A stretch of 64,000 nt of DNA, taken from Halosaccharopolyspora lacisalsi (GTDB lineage: Bacteria > Actinomycetota > Actinomycetes > Mycobacteriales > Pseudonocardiaceae). Below the pieces are notes generated by a model. That model saw only the letters and a list, made by a program, of their open reading frames with translations. It was not told where the DNA came from and did not search any database. Location of the stretch: NCBI RefSeq assembly GCF_014137975.1, contig NZ_JACGWZ010000005.1, forward strand, positions 412,562-476,561, read 5' to 3'. Made by a program: the position numbers and the translations under genes. Shown here piece after piece: positions 27,172 through 37,221 of this stretch; positions within the stretch are counted from its first letter, which is position 1, and every line of letters begins with the position of its first letter.

Positions 27172-27962
27172 GTGATCGCAGACGTGGAGGGACGATCGGA
27201 GGACAATGCCGTTGTGGACGCCGATGACGGAGCAGCGGGCAGGATCGCCCGGCTTCGCAAGTCGGCCGGGTGGAACCAGCACCAGCTCTACGCGCGCTGT
27301 GAGTCGACCTTCCCCGGTACCGCGGAAGGTGAGCAGGTGCGAGCCATGCTGCACGACGCTTACCGACTGGCCGCGACCCCCGGCGGCCGGTTCGGACAAC
27401 CGGACCTTTCGACCGTGGCCTACGCGTCATCGACCGTGGTCGCGACGCCATCCGCGCAAGCGAGGACGCGGCCAAGCACGTGGTCGCCGTGCAGTTGCAT
27501 CTCAGGCCGGCCGTGCTCGCCGCCCGCTCCGGCAACGCTGCCATAATCAGCACATCGCGGAAGCCCACGCCCTGTCCGACACGCACGCCCCACCTGCTTC
27601 TCCCCACCCCGACATCAACGCGAGCAGGCTCAACATCGATATCCATCGGTGCGCTGCGCCGGTGGAAAACGAGGACGGAACCGCCTCGGCCGACCGCGCC
27701 GCACAAGTCACCATCGCCGACCTGCGGCGACCGGAACGCGTCGGGCACCACCACATCGACATGGCTCGCGCGTGGCTTGTTGCACGGCAATCGCGAGAAC
27801 GTCCTCACCGAACTCGACGCCGCCCGCAAAATCTGTCCCCACCACACCCGCAGGCACCCCATCGTGCACGAGACCGCACGTGCTCCGGCCCGAACCGACC
27901 GACGGGCCACCGACGCTCTCGCGGGATTCGTGCGTTGGGCGAACCTCCGGATGCCACCGTGA
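27172..27962 (+). pseudogene. Decayed XRE-HTH/TPR regulator
   Basis: Pieces of an actinomycete regulator of the XRE-plus-TPR type are spread over several frames. RIARLRKSAGWNQHQLYARC is an incomplete helix-turn-helix. HDAYRLAATPGGRFGQPDL and VQLHLRPAVLAARSGNA are TPR segments. GHHHIDMARAW, LLHGNRENVLTELDAARKI and TDRRATDALAGFVRWAN form the C-terminus ending at TGA 27962. The HTH middle is deleted and at least two frameshifts follow. It sits between two genes (cyclase-like and class I methyltransferase) that may once have been neighbours. Confidence 0.7.
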
Positions 27963-28108
27963 AAGCACGGTGGTGTGGAGTTCGCTCCGATGGCCCTGCG
28001 CGACTTACCGATGGTGGTCTTTTCCGGTCGCGCACCGCGACGCGCGGCCCGAGCACGTAGTCACCGGAGCTCGCTCGGGGGTGATCGGATCGAAGGAAGA
28101 TTCGGGAG

Positions 28109-29508
<1,400 letters not shown>

Positions 29509-29675
29509 GCACCTTCGGCGACTTGTGGTCCGGACTGGAAATCCGAGACGGCCGCGAAGTCCTGCACGCTCGGCGATGGTGCGGGGAGGGGCTCGTGTGC
29601 TGCTCGCTTGTCATCGAGCGAATGATCGGGCAAGCATGAACCGGCCCCGCACCAGCCCGACGAGAGGACGCCACC

Positions 29676-30887
29676 ATGCGTTCGAGTACCAACGGCATCC
29701 TGACCACCCAGGCCGGGAGCCTGCCGCGCCCCGACGAGCTGATCGAGCTCAACGCCTCTCGGCGGGACGGAGAGGTCGACGACGCGAAGTACCGCGCCCG
29801 GTTGGACGAGGCGGTGTCCGATCTCGTCGCGCGGCAGCGGCGGACGGGGCTGGACTTCGTCGGTGACGGCGAGTTCGGCAAGGCCACGAGTCAGAAGGTG
29901 GACTACGGCGCCTGGTGGTCGTACTCGTTCCAGCGACTGGGCGGTCTCGAACTCGCCGACACCTCACTGCTCGAGACCACCCACCGCGGATCGAGCACCG
30001 GTGATCCGGTGCTGACCAGCTTCGCCAACCGACGCGACCGGGTCCGTTTCGCCGATGCCTACGCCGACCCGACCTCGGGGGTGTCCGTGGGTGGTGGCGC
30101 CTCCCGATTCCCGGTGTGCCGGGGACCGTTGACGTACACGGGGCAGGAGGCGGTCCAGGCCGACATCGCCGCCTTCAAGCAGGCGCTGGCAGCCGCCGGC
30201 CTCGATGAGGGGTTCATGACCTCGATCGCACCGGGCAGCTGCTCGCGGATCGGCAACGAGTACTACGACAGCGACGAGGAGTTCCTCCACGCCTGCGCCG
30301 ATGCCATGCGCGAGGAGTACAAGGCCATCGTCGACGCCGGGCTCGTCCTGCAGCTCGACGACCCCGCGATCGCCGAGAACTGGGACCAGATGAATCCGGC
30401 CCCCTCGGTCGAGGACTACAAGCGGTTCACCATGCGCCGGGTCGAGGCGCTCAACTACGCGATCCGCGACCTGCCCAAGGACCGCATCCGGTTCCACCTG
30501 TGCTGGGGAAGCTGGCACGGCCCCCACACCACGGACCTGCCGATGCGCGATCTCGTCGACGTGCTGCTGTCGATCGACGTGCAGGCGTACTCGTTCGAGG
30601 CCGGCAACGTGCGTCACGAGCACGAGTGGAAGGTGTGGCGGGACGTGACGCTGCCCGAGGGCAAACTGATCCTGCCCGGTGTGGTCAGCCACGCCACCAA
30701 CGTCGTGGAGCATCCCGAGCTGGTCGCCGACCGGATCGTGCGCTTCGCCGAGTGCGTCGGCCGCGAGAACGTGATCGCCTCCACCGACTGCGGACTGGGC
30801 GGGCGGCTGCACCCGCAGCTGGCCTGGGCGAAGCTGGAGTCCCTGACCGAGGGAGCCGCCCTCGCCACCGAACGGCTCTGGAGCTGA
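29676..30887 (+). CDS. Cobalamin-independent methionine synthase II family protein (MetE C-terminal-like)
   Basis: A 403-residue single-barrel protein resembling the C-terminal half of MetE. TTQAGSLPRPDEL and LDFVGDGEFGK are substrate-loop motifs. Zinc ligands are likely in FHLCWGSWHGPH and ASTDCGLGG, with YSFEAGNVRHEHEW near the active site. Lone MetE-C homologues often act in non-methionine thiol or methyl transfers, so calling it MetE would be unsafe. GAGAGGA is just upstream. Confidence 0.83.
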   Translation: MRSSTNGILTTQAGSLPRPDELIELNASRRDGEVDDAKYRARLDEAVSDLVARQRRTGLDFVGDGEFGKATSQKVDYGAWWSYSFQRLGGLELADTSLLETTHRGSSTGDPVLTSFANRRDRVRFADAYADPTSGVSVGGGASRFPVCRGPLTYTGQEAVQADIAAFKQALAAAGLDEGFMTSIAPGSCSRIGNEYYDSDEEFLHACADAMREEYKAIVDAGLVLQLDDPAIAENWDQMNPAPSVEDYKRFTMRRVEALNYAIRDLPKDRIRFHLCWGSWHGPHTTDLPMRDLVDVLLSIDVQAYSFEAGNVRHEHEWKVWRDVTLPEGKLILPGVVSHATNVVEHPELVADRIVRFAECVGRENVIASTDCGLGGRLHPQLAWAKLESLTEGAALATERLWS

Positions 30888-30935
30888 GTCGGTCCGCTCA
30901 CTCCCGGTGGTCCGCAAGTTCGCTTAAGATCAACG

Positions 30936-31877
30936 GTGATGGGCACTTCCGGTCCGAACATATCGCTGACCGACTCGGAGCGGGCGGGACTGGTGCGCTG
31001 GAGCCGGTTGCCGTCCACTCCGCAGGCGGTCGTACTGCGCTGTCAGATGGTGCTGGCCTGCTCGCGCGGGTTGAGCGACAGTGCCGTGGCCCGCGAGTTC
31101 GGCGTGACGCCCCAGGTGGTGGGCAAGTGGCGGAAGCGCTTCCGGGAGGGGCGCCTGGCCGCGCTGAAGGATCGGCCCCGCTCCGGGGCGCCGCGCTCGA
31201 TCACCGACGAGCAGGTGCGGACTGTCCTGGAAGCGACCCGCACCGAACCACCGCCGAACGGGAACAGCTGGAGCAAGCGGGACATGGCCGCCCGAGCCGG
31301 GATCTCGCCGTCCTCGGTACTGCGGATCTGGCGACGGCTCGGTGTCGCGGCGGCCGACAGGAACGGCACCGAGCGGGCAGGCGAGGAGGAGCCGTGGAGC
31401 GCTCTGCACGTCGCACCCCCGGAAACGATCCTGGTGCTGGCCGTCGACGGGAGTACCAGTCCCGAGGAGGACGCCTGCTCGGCCGTTCCCGCGCGATCGC
31501 AGGGCTACGACGCCGTGCTGCGCAAACAGCTCGCCACGGCGTTGTCGAGACGTGTCGCCTCCGACGCGGCCGGTGAACTCCTCGGTTTCCTGCGGAGCCT
31601 GGAACACCGGATGTTCGGCGAGCTCGAAGTCCACCTGATCTGCCACGGTCACGGCACGCGCAAGATGGAGGCGATCCGGCGCTGGCAGGAAGATCACGCC
31701 TCGCTGCACCTGCACTTCACGCCCAGCAAGGAGTTCTGGCTGAGCCTGGTGGAGCGCTACTTCGCTCCGCTGTGCCTCGCTTCCGGGGAAACTCCGCTGT
31801 CCGTGCTCGCTCGTACCCTGCGGCGACGGATCGACGGGGGGTGGGGCCGCCAACCCGTGACCTGGTTCCACCCTTGA
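30936..31877 (+). CDS. IS630-type transposase homologue with lost catalytic residues
   Basis: A 313-residue protein with two N-terminal helix-turn-helix units (LSDSAVAREFGVTPQVVGKW about 46-65, SKRDMAARAGISPSSVLRIW about 113-132) and an RNase H-like domain. The first Asp (VDGSTS, 171) and the Glu (LVERYF, 273) are kept. The second Asp, normally in LDNYATHK, is replaced by LICHGHGTRK (about 235-243). No terminal inverted repeats or target duplication were found. It could be a domesticated DNA-binding protein. The gene is open and has normal codon usage, so decay is not obvious. Confidence 0.7.
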   Translation: MMGTSGPNISLTDSERAGLVRWSRLPSTPQAVVLRCQMVLACSRGLSDSAVAREFGVTPQVVGKWRKRFREGRLAALKDRPRSGAPRSITDEQVRTVLEATRTEPPPNGNSWSKRDMAARAGISPSSVLRIWRRLGVAAADRNGTERAGEEEPWSALHVAPPETILVLAVDGSTSPEEDACSAVPARSQGYDAVLRKQLATALSRRVASDAAGELLGFLRSLEHRMFGELEVHLICHGHGTRKMEAIRRWQEDHASLHLHFTPSKEFWLSLVERYFAPLCLASGETPLSVLARTLRRRIDGGWGRQPVTWFHP

Positions 31878-31944
31878 GTGGTCGAGTGAATTTCTGGACC
31901 GCTCGCACCCACGGACCACGCCCGCGATCACTATGTTGCCGGGT

Positions 31945-32829
31945 ATGACGCGACTTCCGGATGAACAGCACGCATCGGAACACGATCGGCAGGACGGGCG
32001 TCGGGGCACGACTCGCCGTGCGGCGCTCGCGGCCTTCGGCGGTGCGGGACTGGGCGCTGCCGCTTTCGGTCTGACAGGAACCGCAGCGGCGGAGGGTGGG
32101 CAGCGGCCGGCCCCGACCGGCGGATCCCGAATCGCCCCGTCCTGCATCCTGACGCCGGAACAGATGGAGGGGCCGTACTATCTCGACTACGGCATCCTGC
32201 GCGAGGACATCACCGAGGGCAAGGACGGCATCGACTTCCTGATGCGGATCGCGGTGGTCGACGCCTCCGACTGCAGGCCGTTGCCGAACATCGCCGTCGA
32301 CGTCTGGCACTGCGACGCGCTGGGCGTGTACTCCTCCTACACCGGTTACGACGAGGGGCAACTGCCCCCGGTGGACGAGACCGGTCACGCGACTCCGACC
32401 GACAGGACGACCTGGTTGCGCGGGGTCCAGCTCACCGACGCGTGGGGCGTCGCCACGTTTCGCAGCATCGTCCCCGGCTGGTACAGCGGCCGGACCACGC
32501 ACGTCCACGTCAAGACCATCGTCGGAGGTCATCGCGAGGACGGCAGCTGGGAAGGCGGCCACACCTCCCACACCGGTCAGCTCTACTTTCCCGACGAGTT
32601 CAACGAGAAGGTAGCCAGGACGGCTCCGTACCGGGACAATTCCGTGCCTCGGACCACCAACGAGCAGGACTTCCTCTACACCGGTGGCAACGAGGGCCCC
32701 GCCACGGTGATGGACATCGAGCGGTCCTGGGTGGGAGCTCCCGGACCCGGTGTGAGCGGCACGGTCGTGCTGGGCATCGACCCGAGCGCCACACCGTTCA
32801 GAAAGTGTGTCAAAGCGTGCACTTTCTGA
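31945..32829 (+). CDS. Tat-exported intradiol ring-cleavage dioxygenase-like protein
   Basis: A 294-residue secreted protein: the twin-Arg signal GTTRRAALAAFGGAGLG is followed by an Ala-rich hydrophobic core and cleavage near TAAA. The dioxygenase domain includes LTPEQMEGPYYLDYG (first Tyr), VDVWHCDALGVYSSY, PGWYSGRTTHVHVKT (second Tyr and His-x-His) and GQLYFPDEF. These ligands bind non-haem Fe(III). Related secreted forms act on aromatic diols outside the cell. The last ten residues (FRKCVKACTF) lie within a hairpin that probably belongs to the adjoining IS, so the native C-terminus may be lost. Confidence 0.85.
   Translation: MTRLPDEQHASEHDRQDGRRGTTRRAALAAFGGAGLGAAAFGLTGTAAAEGGQRPAPTGGSRIAPSCILTPEQMEGPYYLDYGILREDITEGKDGIDFLMRIAVVDASDCRPLPNIAVDVWHCDALGVYSSYTGYDEGQLPPVDETGHATPTDRTTWLRGVQLTDAWGVATFRSIVPGWYSGRTTHVHVKTIVGGHREDGSWEGGHTSHTGQLYFPDEFNEKVARTAPYRDNSVPRTTNEQDFLYTGGNEGPATVMDIERSWVGAPGPGVSGTVVLGIDPSATPFRKCVKACTF
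32798..32829. repeat. Inverted repeat at the dioxygenase/IS boundary
   Basis: TCAGAAAGTG (32798-32807) and CACTTTCTGA (32820-32829) form a perfect 10-bp stem with a 12-nt loop. It is low in G+C compared with its surroundings, lies 12 bp past the tnpB stop, and supplies the TGA of the dioxygenase. It resembles a subterminal hairpin of an IS200/IS605 right end, but could also be a terminator. Confidence 0.5.
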
Positions 32830-32841
32830 GCTGTCGTATTG

Positions 32842-34188
32842 CTACGCAGCCTTGGCCGCACCGGTTGGTGCGGTCTTCCCGTGGCGGTACCCGGTGCCAG
32901 CAAGGCTGGTCTTACGGGGGTTTCCAGCGGGCTCGTTTTCCGTCGCCCCGCAACTCTGGGAGGACGTGCAGCCTGCGGTCTCGGCCAGATTGGCGAGATT
33001 GCGGGCGGCGTTGAGGTCGCGATCAGCGGAGTGCCCGCAGTGCTCGCAGGTAAAGACTCGGGCAGACAAGCGCAGCGTGGCTTTTACCGCGTGACAGTCC
33101 GAGCAGGTTTTCGAGCTGGGATACCACCGGTCGGCCACGATCAGTTCGCGGTCGGACCAGGCGGCCTTGTAGGTAACCTGGCGGCGCAGCTCGCCCATAC
33201 CCACCCCGGAAACCGCGCGGGCCAGCTGCCGATTACGCACCATCCCGGCCACGTGCAGATCCTCGAGCACGATCGTGTCGAACTCGTCGACCAGTCGAGT
33301 GGAGAGCTGGTGCAGTCCATCGGTCCGGGCGTTGGCGATGGCCGTATGCAGCTGGGCGATGCGGGCCTGGGCCTTGCGCCACCGATTCGATGCTTTCCGG
33401 CCGGTGCGCGGGTCCGGGCCCTGCTGGCGGGCGGCCCGACGCTGCAACCGGCGCAACTCGCGTTGGGCGGCCTCCAGATGTTTCGGATTGGCGATGACCT
33501 CGCCGGTGGATAGCACGGCCAGGGACTTCACCCCCAGATCCACCCCGACCGTGCCACCGCGAGTCGCGGGGGCCGGGTCGGCTTTGGTGATCTCGACGGA
33601 GAACGACACCTGCCACCGTCCCCGGCGAAACGACACGGTCGCCGACCGGATGCGGGCCGTGCCGCGCTCGACGTGGCGGGCCAGTTTGCGGGTCGACTCG
33701 TGGGTGCGCACCACCCCGATCCGAGGCAACCGCACATGCCGGCGATCCTGCTCGGTCAGCCCGAACGCACCGGTGGTGAACCGACACGACCACGCGGCCC
33801 GCTTCGACCGAAACCGCGGAAACCCCACCGTGCGTCAGGCACGCTGCCCGGTTCGGGAGGAGTTCCAGGTATCCAACGCCGTCGCCAGATTCGCCAACCC
33901 CGACGCGTACGCCTCCTTCGAATTCTCACCCCACCACGGCGCCACCTCGCCCTTGACCTGGTTCCAGGCTTTCCGCAAGGAATAGGCCGACCACGACACC
34001 GACGGGGTGAGCTGCTCCTCGCCAACACCATAAGAGCGTTCGGCACGACGCTGGTCCATGACGGCCTGCACTCGGGCCAGACCCCAGTTGAACGCGAACC
34101 GCGCCGCACCACAATGCGAACGCAGAGCATCAATCTGCACCTCGGACGGATCCAGGGCGAACCGGTACGCCTGCAACACCGTCCCCAC
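32842..34188 (-). pseudogene. IS200/IS605-type TnpB with an in-frame stop
   Basis: From GTG 34188 the frame reads an N-terminal helical domain (LQAYRFALDPSEVQIDALRSHCGAARFAFN) to TGQRA, then TGA at 33835-33837. The same frame resumes at once as RTVGFPRFRSKR and continues to 32842. RuvC residues are intact: VDLGVKSLAV (Asp), LEDLHVAGM (Glu) and ADRDLNAARNL (Asp), with a zinc finger CSDC...CEHC. One C-to-T change (CGA to TGA) would explain the stop. No tnpA is present. TnpB is an RNA-guided nuclease; reinitiation at 33828 would give only the C-terminal two thirds. Confidence 0.85.
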
Positions 34189-34506
34189 CTGGCCACCCCC
34201 CGACTCACCGCGTGATCACTTCAGTACCAAGCATGACTCACCTCATGAGGATGTGGCCCCCACCCCCGCAGCAGACGTCCCCGGGATCAGCACAACACCG
34301 CCCTACTGCCACTCCTTCGCCGATAAAGAACCCCTCGATCAAGACCGGCCGCACCGTGCTCGATGACCCCACAGCCCCCCCGACCCGGTGAACGAACGTA
34401 CCGGATGTCCCGCTGCATCGGTGAACGCGTCGTTCTGGCAGTCACACCGCCAGAACGACGCGTTCACTCCCGAGTGAACGGATCACGGTCCAGCCGGCTC
34501 GTCGGT
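34189..34506. other. Gap between IS and nitrile hydratase operon
   Basis: Contains the presumed left end of the TnpB element (no clear boundary found) and hairpin copy 3 at 34421-34467. I see no gene. Short palindromes GTGATCAC and CCTCATGAGG near 34211-34253 might mark the IS left end. Confidence 0.4.
34421..34467. terminator. 47-bp hairpin, copy 3 of 3
   Basis: GTGAACGCGTCGTT ... AACGACGCGTTCAC around a CAC triloop; one A-C mismatch at position 20. It starts 40 bp beyond the alpha-subunit stop on the minus strand, so it should terminate the nitrile-hydratase operon. Confidence 0.7.
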
Positions 34507-35097
34507 TCAGACGGCGGCCGTACCGATGAGTCCTTCGCGGGTGACCAGCGCGGCGAGCTGTTCCTCGTCGAGCTCCCGCGTGCCCTCCGGGCGCACCGGC
34601 AGCACCATGTAACGGGTTTCCGCGCTGGTGTCCCGGACCGTGATGTCGACGTGCTCGGGCAGCTCGAGCCCGAACTCGGCGAGCACGGCACGGGGCTCGC
34701 GGACCACGCGGGAGCGGTAGGCCTCGTGCTTGTACCAGCTCGGTGACGGACCCAGCAGGGAGATGGGATAGCAGGAGCAGAGCGTGCACACGAGCACGTT
34801 GTGGTGGTCGGTGCTGTTCTCGACGACTCGGAGTCGTTGCTCCTGCAACCCGTTGCCCATGGACAGTCCGAGTTCGGGCAGCGCGGCGTTGGCATCGGCC
34901 AACAGACGTCGTCGGAAACCGGGATCCACCCACGCGCGGGCGACGATCCGGGCACCGTTGACCGGGGAGGCCTCGGCCAGGTAGGTGGCGATCGTGTCGT
35001 CGAGCTCGGCGTCGGTGGTGTAGCCGGCTTCGATCAGGCGCTCCTCCAACCTCCGCACGTGCGCGGCGATCGGAAGACCGGTGTGGTCGGTACTCAT
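34507..35097 (-). CDS. Cobalt-type nitrile hydratase alpha/thiocyanate hydrolase gamma subunit
   Basis: A 196-residue subunit carrying the metal site VCTLCSCYP (C104, C107, C109); Thr after the first Cys is typical of Co(III) enzymes, in which two Cys are oxidised to sulfinic/sulfenic acids. LLGPSPSWYKHEAYRSRVVREPR follows, as in the family. The enzyme hydrates a nitrile to an amide or hydrolyses thiocyanate. ATG 35097 overlaps the stop of the previous gene (ATGA), so it is translationally coupled as the last of three genes. No cobalt chaperone is seen nearby. Confidence 0.88.
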   Translation of the reverse strand: MSTDHTGLPIAAHVRRLEERLIEAGYTTDAELDDTIATYLAEASPVNGARIVARAWVDPGFRRRLLADANAALPELGLSMGNGLQEQRLRVVENSTDHHNVLVCTLCSCYPISLLGPSPSWYKHEAYRSRVVREPRAVLAEFGLELPEHVDITVRDTSAETRYMVLPVRPEGTRELDEEQLAALVTREGLIGTAAV

Positions 35098-35384
35098 CGA
35101 ACCTCCTCGGTGGCCGGAGCGAGGTAGGACTCCCAAAGGTCCACCGTCACGGAGTGCGTGCCTTCCCCCCACAGGTCACGGGCGGCGAATCGCACGGTGT
35201 AGACGGGCTCGACGCGCGGATCGGCGATCCGCCGCGCCCGCTGGTCCGGAAGCGGATGGGTGCCCTGCAGTTCCACGACCTGCCCGACCCGACCGCGCAC
35301 GTAGCGCGGTAGCCGAGTGTGGTGCGGCGGGTCGATCAGTGAAGTGCGCACCCGGACTCCGGGGGAGAACCGCGCCTCACCCAT
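35094..35384 (-). CDS. Nitrile hydratase beta C-terminal domain/thiocyanate hydrolase alpha-like subunit
   Basis: A 96-residue separate protein equal to the SH3-like C-terminal domain of nitrile hydratase beta: ARFSPGVRVRTSL, HHTRLPRYVRGRVGQVVE, and VYTVRFAARDLWGEG. It covers and anchors the metal subunit in the family. The ATG at 35384 overlaps the upstream gene by 8 bp and its stop overlaps the next gene by 4 bp, so the three are coupled. The split mirrors thiocyanate hydrolase organisation. Confidence 0.83.
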   Translation of the reverse strand: MGEARFSPGVRVRTSLIDPPHHTRLPRYVRGRVGQVVELQGTHPLPDQRARRIADPRVEPVYTVRFAARDLWGEGTHSVTVDLWESYLAPATEEVR

Positions 35385-35736
35385 GTTCGTCCCGCTCCGT
35401 GTCCGTGGACGTTTCCGCGCCGAATCGCTCGGGAAGCTCCGTGAGTTCATCGGGTTCGGTGTCCTCGAGCGCTCCCTTCTCCCGCAGCAGCGTTTTCACG
35501 GCGGTCAGCCAGCGCTCGTAGTAGGAGGCGGCCAGGTAGTCCCGGGGCGGCACGCGTTCGACGGCGTCGCGGAACTCGTCGAGGTTGTAGACGCCACGAC
35601 GTATCAGCACCGAGTTCAGCGCGAAGACGCGTGCCTGCCAGTCGGCGTGAAAGGCCGGCGCCTCGTCGGGGTCCGGAGTGATCGTTCCGAACCCCTGCTG
35701 GCCCCCGACGTCGTTGACACGACTCACGGCACTCAT
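35377..35736 (-). CDS. Nitrile hydratase beta N-terminal domain/thiocyanate hydrolase beta-like subunit
   Basis: A 119-residue protein equal to the helical N-terminal domain of the beta chain: VNDVGGQQGFGTI, FHADWQARVFALNSVL, YNLDEFRDAVERVPPRDYLAASYYERWL. It is first in the three-gene operon. Nitrile-hydratase accessory proteins share this fold, but the N-terminal VGG-x-G segment and the following C-terminal-domain gene favour a true split beta subunit. Confidence 0.83.
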   Translation of the reverse strand: MSAVSRVNDVGGQQGFGTITPDPDEAPAFHADWQARVFALNSVLIRRGVYNLDEFRDAVERVPPRDYLAASYYERWLTAVKTLLREKGALEDTEPDELTELPERFGAETSTDTERDEHG

Positions 35737-35790
35737 GCTAGCCGAATCCCGGTGCGGGTGTGGCTCGCTGGCGTTGACTCGCCACTGTGG

Positions 35791-36249
35791 TCATCGAGCC
35801 TCCTCGGGTTTGTAGCTCCCCGGCACCGTCCGGCTGGTGATGGCGATCCGGTTCCACGCGTTGATCGCGACGATGGCCCAGACCAGTGCGACCAGGTCGG
35901 TCCGGTCGAAGTGCCGGGCGGCCTCCTCGTAGACCGAGTCGGGCACGTGGCCGTCGCCGAGGTGGGTGACCGCTTCGGTCAGCGCCAGCGCCGCCCGCTC
36001 CCGGTCCGTGAAGAACGGCGTCTCGCGCCAGCCGTTCAGCGCGTAGATCCGCTGCTCGCTCTCGCCCGCGGCTCGAGCGTCCTTGGTGTGCATGTCGATG
36101 CAGAAGGCGCAGCCGTTCAGTTGCGAGGCGCGGATCTTGACCAGCTCGTTGAGGACCGGATCGACCGACTGCCGTACCTGGCCCTGCAACGCCGCCATCG
36201 CCCGGTAGAGCTGCGGTGCCTGCTCGCTCATGGTGAAACGCGGTTCCAT
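35791..36249 (-). CDS. Carboxymuconolactone decarboxylase/AhpD-family protein (ECF41 partner)
   Basis: A 152-residue AhpD-fold protein with the redox pair GCAFCIDMHTKDAR (CxxC-x3-H) and WRETPFFTDRERAALALTEAVT. Such proteins are the usual genomic partner (COE protein) of ECF41 sigma factors. Its ATG at 36249 lies inside the sigma gene (22-bp overlap), so they are cotranscribed and coupled. Likely a peroxidase-like or disulfide reductase, substrate unknown. Confidence 0.88.
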   Translation of the reverse strand: MEPRFTMSEQAPQLYRAMAALQGQVRQSVDPVLNELVKIRASQLNGCAFCIDMHTKDARAAGESEQRIYALNGWRETPFFTDRERAALALTEAVTHLGDGHVPDSVYEEAARHFDRTDLVALVWAIVAINAWNRIAITSRTVPGSYKPEEAR

Positions 36250-37154
36250 GGTTCGTCGTGCTCCTCGGTGTCGTCGTGGTAGTACTGCCGGGAAAGCGTG
36301 GTCAATTTGTCCGGATTTGCCACGAGGAAAACTCGGCGGATGCGACCGTCGACGACGCTGACCGTCATCGCGGTGGCGGGAACGTCGCCGCGCCACAGCA
36401 GCGCCCCCGGCTCGCCGTTGAGCGTGACGAGCCGGAGCTCGCGCTCGAAGAACAGGCGTCGGCGGATGCCGTTCAGGAAGCGGGCGACCTTGTCGGAGCC
36501 GTGGACGGGGTTGAGCGCGCTGCGCACCTTGCCCCCGCCGTCGGCGGACAGGGTGACGTCCGGAGCGAGCAGCTCCAGCAACGCCTCGACGTCACCGCCC
36601 CGGCACGCTGCCAGGAACCGCTCGGTCACGTGCTGCTGGGTGGTTCGATCGGTCTCGAACCGTGGCCGACGAGCCCGCACGTGCTCGCGTGCCCGGCGGG
36701 AGAGCTGGCGCACGCTCGCGCTGCTGCGGTCCAGGGAGTTGGCGATCTCCTCGTGGGAGTCGCCGAACACCTCCCGCAGCACGAACACCGCCCGTTCCAG
36801 CGGTGACAGCGTCTCCAGGACCACCAGCATCGCCGTCCGAGCGGATTCGGCCAGCAGCGTGTGCTCGGCGGCGTCCGGTACGGCCTGCTCGGTCACCAAC
36901 GGCTCGGGCAGCCACGGGCCCACGTAGGACTCGCGGCGCGCCCGGGCCGCGCGCAACTTGTTCAGTGCCAGTCGCGTGGCGATCCGGACCAGGTACGCCT
37001 CGGGATTGGTGACTCCCGAGCGGTCCTGCGCCGACCAGCGCAGCCACACCTCCTGCACGGTGTCCTCGGCGTCGGCAACACTGCCCAGCATTCGATAGGC
37101 CGCCGCGAAGCACCGCTCGCGGTGGTCCTCGAACTCGTCTTCCCGATCAGCCAT
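36228..37154 (-). CDS. ECF41-type RNA polymerase sigma factor (SigJ-like)
   Basis: A 308-residue sigma factor with region 2 (RCFAAAYRMLGSVADAEDTVQEVWLRW), region 4 (FGDSHEEIANSLDRSSASVRQLSRRAREHV) and a SnoaL-like C-terminal extension that replaces an anti-sigma factor. The group hallmarks are all present: WLPEP in the linker (81-85), DGGGK (205-209) and NPDKL (280-284). ECF41 factors usually direct transcription of their own operon; the promoter at 37194-37221 fits that. ATG 37154 follows GGAAGGA. Confidence 0.93.
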   Translation of the reverse strand: MADREDEFEDHRERCFAAAYRMLGSVADAEDTVQEVWLRWSAQDRSGVTNPEAYLVRIATRLALNKLRAARARRESYVGPWLPEPLVTEQAVPDAAEHTLLAESARTAMLVVLETLSPLERAVFVLREVFGDSHEEIANSLDRSSASVRQLSRRAREHVRARRPRFETDRTTQQHVTERFLAACRGGDVEALLELLAPDVTLSADGGGKVRSALNPVHGSDKVARFLNGIRRRLFFERELRLVTLNGEPGALLWRGDVPATAMTVSVVDGRIRRVFLVANPDKLTTLSRQYYHDDTEEHDEPWNRVSP

Positions 37155-37193
37155 GTCCCCGCCGATCCTTCCGGAGTTTCCTCGCGCCCTTCA

Positions 37194-37221
37194 GACACGC
37201 GGCGGGCCCCCACGTGTGACA
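37194..37221 (-). promoter_or_regulatory. ECF41-type autoregulatory promoter
   Basis: On the minus strand TGTCACA (37221-37215) and CGTGTC (37199-37194) are 15 bp apart, 40 bp upstream of the sigma start. This is close to the known ECF41 consensus TGTCACA-N16-CGTC. It abuts the stop codon of the upstream methyltransferase gene. Confidence 0.7.

Noticed and set aside
29585..29640. GCTTG ... CAAGC dyad before the MetE-like gene as a KstR2 site
   Set aside because: Arms are short and 20 bp apart, unlike the compact KstR2 operator.
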